Origin: Patulibacter sp040675535
GTDB lineage: Bacteria > Actinomycetota > Thermoleophilia > Solirubrobacterales > Solirubrobacteraceae
Reading direction: 5' to 3'
NCBI RefSeq assembly: GCF_040675535.1
Contig: NZ_JBFAPC010000077.1
Location: forward strand, 1 to 26,624
DNA: 26,624 nucleotides
The notes beneath the pieces are model-generated. The model worked only from the letters and a program-made list of their open reading frames with translations, ran no database searches and was not told the DNA's origin. Made by a program: the position numbers and the translations under genes. Of this stretch, positions 8,518 to 15,665 are shown piece by piece (the stretch's first letter is position 1; each line of letters opens with the position of its first letter).

Positions 8518-8749
8518 GGTGGGACCTTGCCGATACTTGAGGTCCGGCGAACGCTATCCGGGATCGCCGCCCTGCGCGGGCACGCAGGACGGCCCGCCAT
8601 CTACGGCTGGTGCGCCGCGGGCGACCGCCCTGCCCGCACTCAGCCAGGGCGACCCCGAAGACGGCAGAGGATCTCCACCTGACGGCAGGCGACGCCCCGA
8701 GCGAGACCATGACGTTCCAGACGGCGCCTGGGCTCGGTCGACGTCTACA
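8518..8749 (-). other. Spacer between the GH10 and glycosyltransferase genes
   Basis: 232 nt between two same-strand genes. I see no ORF with family similarity, no clear terminator and no convincing promoter. An AAGG ribosome site precedes the GTG at 8517. The length suggests that the glycosyltransferase may have its own promoter. Confidence 0.4.
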
Positions 8750-10012
8750 TCACTGGCAGAGACGCGAGCAGATCTGCGCCCAAGCGTCCTTCGGCTGCCA
8801 CCCCACCGTGAACGGCAGGGGCCACTCGTGGTTCGGTCCCCCGGCCGGAACGAACGCATCTCGCCACGTGTACTTGTCCCCGACCCCCCAGGTATTGAAG
8901 CCGGTACACCCCACATCGTTCTGGCATGCGCTTGCGATGTTGGCGTAGAGGTCCCGCTGTGCCAATGCCTGGCCGGTGGACGAGACGTACGAGGAGGTCG
9001 GGATCGCGTACCGCACGTCCATCTCGGTCACCATCACGCTCACACCTCGGCTGGTGTACGAAGTGAAGTACGGTTGCATGATCGACTGCGTGTGCCCCGC
9101 CAGCGAGTTCGTGTCGAGGTGCATCTGCAGTCCGATCCCGTCGATCGGGACGCCCTGGCTCCGAAGTGCGAGGATCCGCGAGCGGCCGTAGCGGGACGCG
9201 TCGTTCTCGTCGTCGAGGCCCGCTTCGTTGGCGTAGAGCTTCGCCGTCGAGTCCGCTTCTCGGGCCCAGCGGAATGCGTCCGCGATGACGCTCTCGCCGA
9301 GCTCGTTGGTCCAGAAACACGGACGCTGCTTGCCGTCACCGTTGTTCGGCGAGCCTGGCGTCGGGTCGACGAAGAACTCGTTCGTGACGTCCCAGCTCGT
9401 GACCTGCGTCTTGTAGCGCAGGACGACATCGTGGATGTAGACGCGGAGGAACTTCCGGAGCATGTCCGTCCGGGTTTGGCCGTTGGGGAACAGGACGTTG
9501 AAGAGTGGGAGCCACGGTGGCTCGCCCTGGCCGTTCGTGCTGCAGAACACGAGGGTGTGCCCGCGCAGCTTCTTGTTGTTCTGTGCTGCGTATGACGCGA
9601 TCTTGTCCATCGTCGCGTAGTTGATGCCCGTGGACAGCACGGTGTCGCCGATCATGATGGGCATGGACGTCCACAGCGCGTTCATCTTCATCTCGTTCTC
9701 CGGTACGAGGACGCCATAGTTTTGCTGGAAGGCGTTGCGGTACGCGGCTGCGTCCGGGGTGTTCGGCGACAGCTTGGCCCAGTCCATCGCCGCGCCGAGC
9801 GGCACCTTCCGCGCTTCCGCCACCGTTGCGAGGCTCATGGCAGCCACGACGCACAGCAGCATCGAGATCAGCATCGTGCGGATCGACCGACCGGCAAAGG
9901 TCGAAGGGCCGCCGGCCGAGCCATCGGCATCGCCGATCTGGCGGAACCTCCCTCCGTCCGACCACGAACCGTACCCCGTCGAAGGCGGGGTGTCTTCTCC
10001 TGAGTTTTTCAC
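8750..10012 (-). CDS. Secreted GH10 endo-1,4-beta-xylanase-like enzyme
   Basis: GH10 enzymes cut the beta-1,4 backbone of xylan. Start GTG 10012 is chosen because AGGAGA lies 4 nt upstream; an open frame continues to 10207 but lacks such a site. The 420-residue product has a 45-residue polar N-terminus, a hydrophobic signal (47-65, ending AEA) and then a full GH10 barrel: PENEMK (104-109), RGHTLVF (150-156), WDVTNE with acid/base E212, GIGLQMH (292-298), VTEMD with nucleophile E330 and TWGVGDKYTW (374-383). The usual W-H after GHTLV, which contacts sugar in the -1 site, is F-C here (156-157), so specificity may differ. Several cysteines suggest disulfides. The gene is lower in GC than its surroundings. 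Confidence 0.88.
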   Translation of the reverse strand: MKNSGEDTPPSTGYGSWSDGGRFRQIGDADGSAGGPSTFAGRSIRTMLISMLLCVVAAMSLATVAEARKVPLGAAMDWAKLSPNTPDAAAYRNAFQQNYGVLVPENEMKMNALWTSMPIMIGDTVLSTGINYATMDKIASYAAQNNKKLRGHTLVFCSTNGQGEPPWLPLFNVLFPNGQTRTDMLRKFLRVYIHDVVLRYKTQVTSWDVTNEFFVDPTPGSPNNGDGKQRPCFWTNELGESVIADAFRWAREADSTAKLYANEAGLDDENDASRYGRSRILALRSQGVPIDGIGLQMHLDTNSLAGHTQSIMQPYFTSYTSRGVSVMVTEMDVRYAIPTSSYVSSTGQALAQRDLYANIASACQNDVGCTGFNTWGVGDKYTWRDAFVPAGGPNHEWPLPFTVGWQPKDAWAQICSRLCQ

Positions 10013-10527
10013 TGGTTCTCCTGGCTTCAGGGCGACCACGCCGACCCGTTGGGCAGCAGCGTATAGTGCGGCGTACGCATCGTGGAAATCGTCGATCTGT
10101 CGAGCCGATCCGGGCGCTGGAGCTGGAGCTTTACCCGATCGCTGAGGCGTCAGCGTCGGTGCTGGCCCGGGTGCGCTGCGCGGGGTCCGGACGACGCGGC
10201 GCCCCATGCGGGCGAGCTAGCTGATCCGTCGAGCGGACGGGCGGGGCGCGGTGGATGGCTCCGAGCGGCGCCTAGGCTAGGTCCGAGGAGGTGCATCTCG
10301 GCCGCCGGCGCTGGAAGGTCCACGCGGCGCCCGCTTCGAGCTCCGGGCGCTGCACGCCGGTGCACGTCGTGCTCGCCGGGCCGAAGGCGAACACCGTACG
10401 TGCCCGGCGCGATCTGCCTATCCGGCTAGTACGATCCGCGCGCCACCGAGCGCCGAAGGCCCCGCGCCGAAGCGTGTTCGGGACGAGGGCCCCGCTCGTC
10501 CGTAGCCAGTCGTCCCAAGGACCCGCC
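10013..10527. promoter_or_regulatory. Divergent control region between GH10 and BNR genes
   Basis: 515 nt between divergent starts. The open frames running through it look non-coding. AGGAGA serves the GH10 GTG on the minus strand. On the plus strand a -10-like TACGAT is at 10430-10435, about 93 nt before the BNR start, and AAGGA (10517-10521) serves that start. GGAGGTG near 10286-10293 abuts a GTG with no spacing and is unlikely to be a start. No terminator or repeat stands out. Confidence 0.4.
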
Positions 10528-12045
10528 GTGCCCCGCGCCCCGTTCCCGCTCCGCCCACCCCTGCGCCTCCTCGTGGTGCTCGGGCTCGTCGGGCTCGTAG
10601 CCCTCGTCGTCGCCTTCGCCCCCCGCGGCGCGGCGCCGGTCGCGCAGGCGGCCGCGGTGCCGTCGGACTGCCTGCGCACCCAGGCGCTGCAGGTCGAGAC
10701 GAGCCCGGCGCCGGGCGCCCTCCCGCAGCGGGTCGCGCTGCAGACGCGCCGGCTCGGCCCCGGCGCGTGGAGCTACTTCGGCGACCAGCGGGCGGTCGCC
10801 TACGGCCCGTGGCTGTACACCGGGTGGATCACGAACGGGGGCCGCGTCAAGGTCGCCCGCTACAAGCCAGGGACGACCGAGCCGGTGGAGGTCGTGACGC
10901 TCGGGACGACGGGCAACGACGACCACAACAACCCGAGCCTGATGGTCACCGCCAAGGGCCGGATCGTCGCCTTCTTCAGCCCGCACTCGGGGCGCTACCT
11001 GCCCAAGTCCGGGCCGGCGCGGATGTACTACCGCTTCACCGTCAAGCCCGGCGGGATCAAGGAGTGGACGACGGCGAAGGAGATCCCGGTCAACGCGCCC
11101 GGCGAGCTCGGCTTCACGTATCCCAACCCGATCTCGCTGAACGCCGACAAGACCTTCCTGGCGTGGCGCGGCGGCTGCTGGAAGCCCACGTTCTCGATCC
11201 GCGAGGGCACCACCTGGAGCCCGGCCCGCGAGATCGTCCAGGGCCCGAAGGGGCAGCGCCCGTACGCCAAGTACGCGGTCGGTCTGCCGGGCAGCGGCGT
11301 GGTGCACATGTGCTACACCGAGAGCCACCCGAACCAGAGCGACACGAGCGTCCACTGCCTCGAGTACAAGGACCGCCGCTTCAGCAAGGCGAACGGCGAG
11401 CGCGTCGCGGGCCTGAACGAGCTGCCGATCCCCGCCGCCAACGGCGACGTCGTCTACCCGTACGACCCGAAGCTCGGCAAGGCGTGGGTGATGGACGTCG
11501 CCGACGACGGCCACGGCCGGCCGCTCGTCATCTTCTCCGTGGGCTACTACCGGGGCTGGCAGCGTTTCATGTACGGGCGCTGGACCGGCGAGAAGTGGCA
11601 GGTCACCGAGATCGCTCCGGCCTTCTCCGACGGCTACCAGCGTCACACCGCGGGGCTGTTCGAGACCGGCGGCATGGCGTTCGACCCCCTGGATCCCTAC
11701 GTCGTCTACCTGGGCCGCGTCATCGACCATCGCGCGAAGGTCGAGAAGTGGCAGAGCTTCGACCAGGGCCTGACGTGGGCGCGCGCCCAGCGTGTCAGCC
11801 CGACGAGCCGCAACTGCTTCCGTCCGACGACCGCGGCCGTGAAGGGGCGGACGACCGTGCTCTTCGTGTGCGGCAACCTCAAGGACTGGACGCACTTCCA
11901 CACGTCGATCCAGGCGGTGACGCTCGGCGCCCCGGGCTCGGCGGCGCCCCCGGCCGACCCGACGCCGAACCCGCTGACGGCGACGACGCCGGCGACCGGG
12001 GCGGACCCGGTGCCCACCTCGACCGAGGCCGCGCCGGCGTCGTAG
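10528..12045 (+). CDS. Secreted BNR_4-like beta-propeller protein
   Basis: Start GTG 10528 is preceded by AAGGA at 6-7 nt spacing; the longer open frame to 10291 has no comparable site. The 505-residue protein has an N-terminal hydrophobic signal or anchor (14-30) followed by AQAAA. The body contains DDHNNPSLMV (131-140), typical of the BNR repeat-containing family (BNR_4), plus repeated W-x-G and blade-like motifs, suggesting a seven-bladed propeller. Relatives include polysaccharide lyases and proteins of unknown activity, so a role in polysaccharide processing is plausible but unproven. Residues 474-505 form a Pro/Thr/Ala tail. It is divergent from the GH10 enzyme, which hints at a shared carbohydrate theme. 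Confidence 0.7.
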   Translation: MPRAPFPLRPPLRLLVVLGLVGLVALVVAFAPRGAAPVAQAAAVPSDCLRTQALQVETSPAPGALPQRVALQTRRLGPGAWSYFGDQRAVAYGPWLYTGWITNGGRVKVARYKPGTTEPVEVVTLGTTGNDDHNNPSLMVTAKGRIVAFFSPHSGRYLPKSGPARMYYRFTVKPGGIKEWTTAKEIPVNAPGELGFTYPNPISLNADKTFLAWRGGCWKPTFSIREGTTWSPAREIVQGPKGQRPYAKYAVGLPGSGVVHMCYTESHPNQSDTSVHCLEYKDRRFSKANGERVAGLNELPIPAANGDVVYPYDPKLGKAWVMDVADDGHGRPLVIFSVGYYRGWQRFMYGRWTGEKWQVTEIAPAFSDGYQRHTAGLFETGGMAFDPLDPYVVYLGRVIDHRAKVEKWQSFDQGLTWARAQRVSPTSRNCFRPTTAAVKGRTTVLFVCGNLKDWTHFHTSIQAVTLGAPGSAAPPADPTPNPLTATTPATGADPVPTSTEAAPAS

Positions 12046-12092
12046 GGCACCGGCTGGGACACCCGATCCCCGGGCACCCCGGACCCGCGAGC

Positions 12093-12098
12093 TACGAT
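12093..12098 (+). promoter_or_regulatory. -10-like element of the marR gene
   Basis: TACGAT ends 6 nt before GTG 12105. This predicts initiation at the start codon and a leaderless mRNA. No ribosome site precedes either GTG 12105 or ATG 12120. Confidence 0.45.
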
Positions 12099-12104
12099 CG
12101 GGGC

Positions 12105-12623
12105 GTGCGCTCGATCGCGATGCCCGGTCCCGAGATCGTCGGCGAGGCGGGCGACTCCCCGGTCGGACGGCTGGAGGTCGGCGTCTCCGCCCTGGTCCGG
12201 TGGATGGGCGGTCGGCCGATCCAGGACCGGGTCGGCGCGTCCGCGGGCGTCGACCTGCCCGCGGCGTCGGTCGGGCTGCTGGAGCACCTCGAGGTCGCCG
12301 GACCGATGCGGGTCTCGGACATCGCGGCGTGCCACCAGGTCGACACGTCGACCGCGACCGTCCGGATCCAGGGGCTGCAGCGCGACGGGCTCGTCGTCCG
12401 GACCCCCGACCCGGCGGACCGGCGGGTCTCGATGATCGCCATCAGCGTCCGCGGCCGGGACGCGGTCGCACGCCTGCGCGCGGCCCGCCGCGCGCTCCTC
12501 GCCGACCTGTTCGCGGAGGTCGACGCGGCGGAGATCGAGCAGGTCGCGGCGCTCCTGCGGCGCGTCGAGCAGCGCATGATCGACGCGGCCCACGGCTCCG
12601 CGGTGCCCGCGCCGTCCCCTTGA
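12105..12623 (+). CDS. MarR-family transcriptional regulator
   Basis: A 172-residue winged-helix regulator. MRVSDIAACHQVDTSTATVR is the helix-turn-helix, with the family's Ser/Thr-Ala-Thr-Val recognition helix. The wing PDPADRRVSMIAIS carries the conserved D-x-R signature, and the ends are helical for dimerisation. MarR proteins repress nearby genes and release DNA when they bind phenolic or other ligands, or when oxidised. No conserved redox cysteine pair is visible (a single Cys in the HTH). Start GTG 12105 is favoured by the -10-like hexamer 6 nt upstream; ATG 12120 is an alternative. The flavin oxidoreductase promoter just downstream contains palindromes that this protein could bind. Confidence 0.85.
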   Translation: MRSIAMPGPEIVGEAGDSPVGRLEVGVSALVRWMGGRPIQDRVGASAGVDLPAASVGLLEHLEVAGPMRVSDIAACHQVDTSTATVRIQGLQRDGLVVRTPDPADRRVSMIAISVRGRDAVARLRAARRALLADLFAEVDAAEIEQVAALLRRVEQRMIDAAHGSAVPAPSP

Positions 12624-12650
12624 GTGCATGCAGCGGGCGGTCCCCGGCGA

Positions 12651-12685
12651 GGTAGTTGGGGACTACCAACCACCTGGTACGGTGG
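12651..12685 (+). promoter_or_regulatory. Promoter with stacked palindromes before the flavin oxidoreductase
   Basis: Three overlapping inverted repeats lie in 35 nt: GGTAGT-N5-ACTACC (12651-12667), GTTGG-N6-CCAAC (12655-12670) and CCACC-N6-GGTGG (12670-12685). They cover a possible -35 TTGGGG (12656-12661) and a -10 TACGGT (12678-12683) spaced 16 nt apart. Binding here would block RNA polymerase. The adjacent MarR protein is the obvious candidate, which is inference. Confidence 0.55.
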
Positions 12686-12689
12686 CCCG

Positions 12690-12716
12690 ATGGCCCCCGC
12701 CGAGCACTCCGGATGA
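12690..12716 (+). CDS. 8-codon leader ORF coupled to the oxidoreductase
   Basis: ATG 12690 lies 6 nt after the -10-like TACGGT, so it would be the first codon of a leaderless mRNA. It encodes MAPAEHSG and its TGA (12714-12716) overlaps the oxidoreductase ATG (12713-12715). The downstream start has no good ribosome site, so ribosomes ending here could restart on the main gene. The peptide itself is probably unimportant. It could be chance. Confidence 0.35.
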   Translation: MAPAEHSG

Positions 12717-13768
12717 ACGTCTCGATCATCGACCTGGGCACGGTCGGGCCCGACGGGGACGAGTCTCGCGCGCTCGCCGAGTCGATCCGGACCGCCCAGC
12801 ACGCCGAGGCCCACGGCTTCCACCGGGTCTGGTTCGCCGAGCACCACGTGACCGCGTCCAACGCGTCGCACCACCCCGAGCTCCTGATCGCGGCCGCGGG
12901 CGCCCAGACCTCGCGAATCCACGTCGGCTCCGGCTCCGTGCTCCTGAACCACTACAGCCCGCTGAAGGTCGCCGAGATGTTCCAGCAGCTCGAGGCAATG
13001 TACCCCGGTCGCGTCGACCTGGGGATCGGGCGGGCCTCGGGCGGCCCGGCGATCGACCTGGCGCTGCGCCCGGATCGCCGCTCGCAGCCGGTCGACGACC
13101 ATCCGCAGCGGGTGGCCGAGGTGCTCGCCTGGCTCGAGGGGACCTTCCCGGCGGAGCACCCGTTCGCGGGCCATCCGCTGATGCCGTCCGTGACCGGCCG
13201 CCCCAGCACCTGGCTGCTGGGCTCCAGCCCCCAGGGCGCCGGGCTGGCCGCGCAGCTCGGGCTGGGCTACACGTTCGCCGGGTTCATCAACCCCGGAGCG
13301 GCCGCGGGGGCGCTGCAGGACTATCGGCGGCGCTTCCGGCGTCGCGACGCCGGGCCCGCGGAGCCGCGGGCGATGCTGGCGGTCAACGTCTCCCTCGGCG
13401 AGGACGACGACGACGGGCGGCGGCTGGTCGGCTCGGCGAAGGGCTTCTACGCGCGGCTGGGCCGCCTCGGCGCCGCGGCGACCATCCCGCCGGGGGACGT
13501 CGGGCTCGCGGAGCTGACCCCGGAGCAGCGCGACGAGCCGACGTCGATCGTCCGCGGTCGCTGGCCGCGCTTCGTGGCGGGCGGCCCCGACGCGGTGCGC
13601 GCGACGCTGGAGGAGATGCTCCAGCAGAGCGGGGCCGACGAGCTGATGGTCCAGAACCTGATCGCCGACCCGGAGGACCGTCGCGCGTCCCACGCCCGCC
13701 TCGCCCGCCTCCTCGGGCTGCAGAGCGCGGCCCGTCCGGAGGCTGCGCCGGCGCGGTCGGGCACGTGA
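12713..13768 (+). CDS. LLM-class flavin-dependent oxidoreductase
   Basis: A 351-residue bacterial luciferase-like monooxygenase of the 'group 1' luciferase-family oxidoreductases. RVWFAEHH (38-45), RIHVGSGSV (69-77), HYSPLKVAE (80-88), LEAMYPGRVDLGIGRASG (93-110) and LLGSSPQGA are typical of this group. These enzymes use reduced FMN or F420 with O2 or another acceptor; the substrate cannot be inferred. Start ATG 12713 matches the family's N-terminal beta strand; an upstream in-frame extension to 12656 would run through the promoter and is rejected. It overlaps the next gene by 4 nt (GTGA). Placement after marR suggests substrate-inducible expression. Confidence 0.9.
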   Translation: MNVSIIDLGTVGPDGDESRALAESIRTAQHAEAHGFHRVWFAEHHVTASNASHHPELLIAAAGAQTSRIHVGSGSVLLNHYSPLKVAEMFQQLEAMYPGRVDLGIGRASGGPAIDLALRPDRRSQPVDDHPQRVAEVLAWLEGTFPAEHPFAGHPLMPSVTGRPSTWLLGSSPQGAGLAAQLGLGYTFAGFINPGAAAGALQDYRRRFRRRDAGPAEPRAMLAVNVSLGEDDDDGRRLVGSAKGFYARLGRLGAAATIPPGDVGLAELTPEQRDEPTSIVRGRWPRFVAGGPDAVRATLEEMLQQSGADELMVQNLIADPEDRRASHARLARLLGLQSAARPEAAPARSGT

Positions 13769-14169
13769 GCCCGGAGGACCAGCTCGCCGTGCACGCAGTG
13801 ATCGCGCGCTACGGCCACGTCCTGGACACCGGCGGCGAGCCGTTCGCCACCGTCTTCACCGCCGACGCGGAGTTCGTCGTCGCGCTCCCCGACGGCACCG
13901 TCTCGCGGTCGCGGGGCATCCGCGACGTCGTGACGATGCTGACCGGCGCCCCGGAGGATCCCCGGCCCCGCCCCGACCGCCCGGCGTTCTCGCACCACAC
14001 GACCAACGTCGAGATCGTCGCGTCGACCGACGACTCCTGCGAGGTCCGCAGCAAGTACTTCCGTCTCGGACCGCCCGGCGTCGCGATCGGCCAGTACCTC
14101 GACACCGTCGTGCGGACGCCCGACGGCTGGCGGATCGCCCGGCGGGTCACCGTGCCCCACGGCGGCTGA
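13765..14169 (+). CDS. SnoaL-like / NTF2-fold small protein
   Basis: A 134-residue cone-shaped NTF2-like domain. The N-terminal helix (DQLAVHAVIARYGHVLDTG), FTADAEFVV, a conserved HHTTNVEI strand and the final DGWRIARRVTVPH strand match SnoaL_4-type proteins, which include ketosteroid isomerase-like and dehydratase-like enzymes as well as binding proteins. GTG 13765 overlaps the oxidoreductase stop, so the two are coupled and probably act on the same small molecule. The last 23 nt overlap the end of the convergent membrane-protein gene. Confidence 0.8.
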   Translation: MSPEDQLAVHAVIARYGHVLDTGGEPFATVFTADAEFVVALPDGTVSRSRGIRDVVTMLTGAPEDPRPRPDRPAFSHHTTNVEIVASTDDSCEVRSKYFRLGPPGVAIGQYLDTVVRTPDGWRIARRVTVPHGG

Positions 14170-15550
14170 CGCGCCGCGGCGCGGTGGTGCCCTCCAGCAG
14201 CGGCCCGGTCGCCCGGCCCTGCAGGACGACGCTCTGCACCGGGTCGCCGGAGAAGGCGACCGCGATCCGCCGCAGGCCCGGCCGCCCCGGCAGGCGGCTG
14301 CGGCAGCTCGGGTACGCCGGGTTGGTCTCGTCGTCCCGCCGCACGCCGCCGCAGGTCAGGCCGCCGTAGGCGCGGCGGAAAACCTCGAGGCTGTCCCCGA
14401 TCCCGGCCCCCGCGGCGGTCTGGGCGTCGTCGTCGGTCACGACCACCGCGAGCACGCGGGAGCGGCTGACGACGAGGGCCAGGCCGTCGTAGCGCCAGGT
14501 CCCGCCGTCGGGCAGCTTCGCGGGCAGCGCGAGGTCGCGCGGCGCGTCCAGCGGCCGGCCTGCGGCGCGGTCGCCCTCCGGGACGATGGTGGGCGTCCCG
14601 AGGCGGGCGCGGACGTCGCTCAGGCGGGCCCCGACCTCGATGCCGCGGAAGGCGCCGGTCCGGTCGCTCAGCGCCGCCGGGCTCGCGGGGGTCCGGTCGA
14701 TCACGCGGCGGTCGGTGTGCACGCCCCAGGCCGCGAGCGCCACCGCGAGCGTCGCGACGCCGACGGCGGCCCGGGGGAGGACCGACGCCGCCGACGGCCG
14801 GCGCGCGGCGGCCCGGCGCGACCCAGCCGCGGCGGCCCCGACGAGCACCGCCCCGAGGACGCCCATCACCGGCACGTCGAACATCGCCCACGCCAGCGGC
14901 GACTCCGCGCGGGACAGCGGCGCCAGCACCGCCAGGAGCGCCACGGGGAGCAGCATCGTCCGGAAGGCCGCGGTCGTCGCGGCGCCCGGGCGGGCGGCCG
15001 CGAGGCCCAGCGCGACGACGGCGACGCCCCACGCGACGTAGCCGCGGGCGCCGGAGGAGGGCTCCCACGGGTCGGCGGTGACGAGCAGGCTGGTGCATGC
15101 GGCGAGGACGACCGCGGTCCCGACGAGGAGCGTGGGCCGGCCCCGGCGGTCGCGGGCCGTCGTCGCGACCGCGTGCGCGCGCTCCTCCGCGTCGTGGACC
15201 ATCCGCACCGCCTCGTCACGGACGCCGTCGGCGACGTCGCGGACGATCCGCGCCCCGCCGACGGTCCGCTCGCGGGTCTCGCGCGCGAGCACCCGCGCGA
15301 CGGCGATCCGCTCCCCGAGCCGCCGCGGCAGCCAGCGCGGCACGTCGCCGGGCGCCGGAGCCGGACGGCCGGTCTCGGGACGGTGGTCGAGCCCGGCGCG
15401 GCGCTCCCACGGGCGCACCAGCGGCGGCGGCGTCTCGTAGCGCGCGGGACGGTCGTCGGCGTCCGCGCCCAGCTCCTCCTCGTCCGCACGCAGCACGCCC
15501 TCCGGGTACCCGGAGGGGCTCGGGTCGGAACGGGGACGGCGCGCCATCAC
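14147..15550 (-). CDS. Membrane protein of unknown function
   Basis: Up to 467 residues (GTG 15550 or ATG 15547). Residues 1-75 are polar and Pro/Arg-rich. Residues 78-135 look helical and charged, possibly a coiled coil (repeated ARETRERT.., DEAVRMVHDAEERA). Five hydrophobic segments follow (about 140-158, 171-187, 199-216, 226-243, 259-276). The extracytoplasmic C-terminal region (about 300-467) contains two similar segments, GIEVGARLSDVRARLG and GIGDSLEVFRRAYG. These recall the small repeats of SmpA/BamE-like domains, but the likeness is weak. I do not recognise the family. It overlaps the SnoaL-like gene tail-to-tail by 23 nt. Confidence 0.65.
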   Translation of the reverse strand: MMARRPRSDPSPSGYPEGVLRADEEELGADADDRPARYETPPPLVRPWERRAGLDHRPETGRPAPAPGDVPRWLPRRLGERIAVARVLARETRERTVGGARIVRDVADGVRDEAVRMVHDAEERAHAVATTARDRRGRPTLLVGTAVVLAACTSLLVTADPWEPSSGARGYVAWGVAVVALGLAAARPGAATTAAFRTMLLPVALLAVLAPLSRAESPLAWAMFDVPVMGVLGAVLVGAAAAGSRRAAARRPSAASVLPRAAVGVATLAVALAAWGVHTDRRVIDRTPASPAALSDRTGAFRGIEVGARLSDVRARLGTPTIVPEGDRAAGRPLDAPRDLALPAKLPDGGTWRYDGLALVVSRSRVLAVVVTDDDAQTAAGAGIGDSLEVFRRAYGGLTCGGVRRDDETNPAYPSCRSRLPGRPGLRRIAVAFSGDPVQSVVLQGRATGPLLEGTTAPRRVSRRGAR

Positions 15551-15555
15551 GTGCG

Positions 15556-15561
15556 AGCGTA
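15556..15561 (-). promoter_or_regulatory. -10-like element of the membrane-protein gene
   Basis: On the minus strand TACGCT ends 5 nt before GTG 15550 (8 nt before ATG 15547), another possible leaderless start. No ribosome site is visible. Confidence 0.4.
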
Positions 15562-15665
15562 CGGCGGTACGCGGGCCCCCGCATCAGGGACGCGCGGTGG
15601 CGATCACTCGACGTCTCCACGCGGGCGTCCACCCGGCGCAGCGCCTGTGCTCCGGCCCGCGCCCC

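Noticed and set aside
10013..10207. Upstream extension of the GH10 protein to ATG 10207
   Set aside because: GTG 10012 has AGGAGA at good spacing; the extension would put a further 65 residues ahead of the signal peptide.
10291..10527. Upstream extension of the BNR protein from GTG 10291
   Set aside because: The ribosome-site-like GGAGG abuts the GTG with no spacing. The translated part is basic low-complexity, and GTG 10528 has a proper site before the signal sequence.
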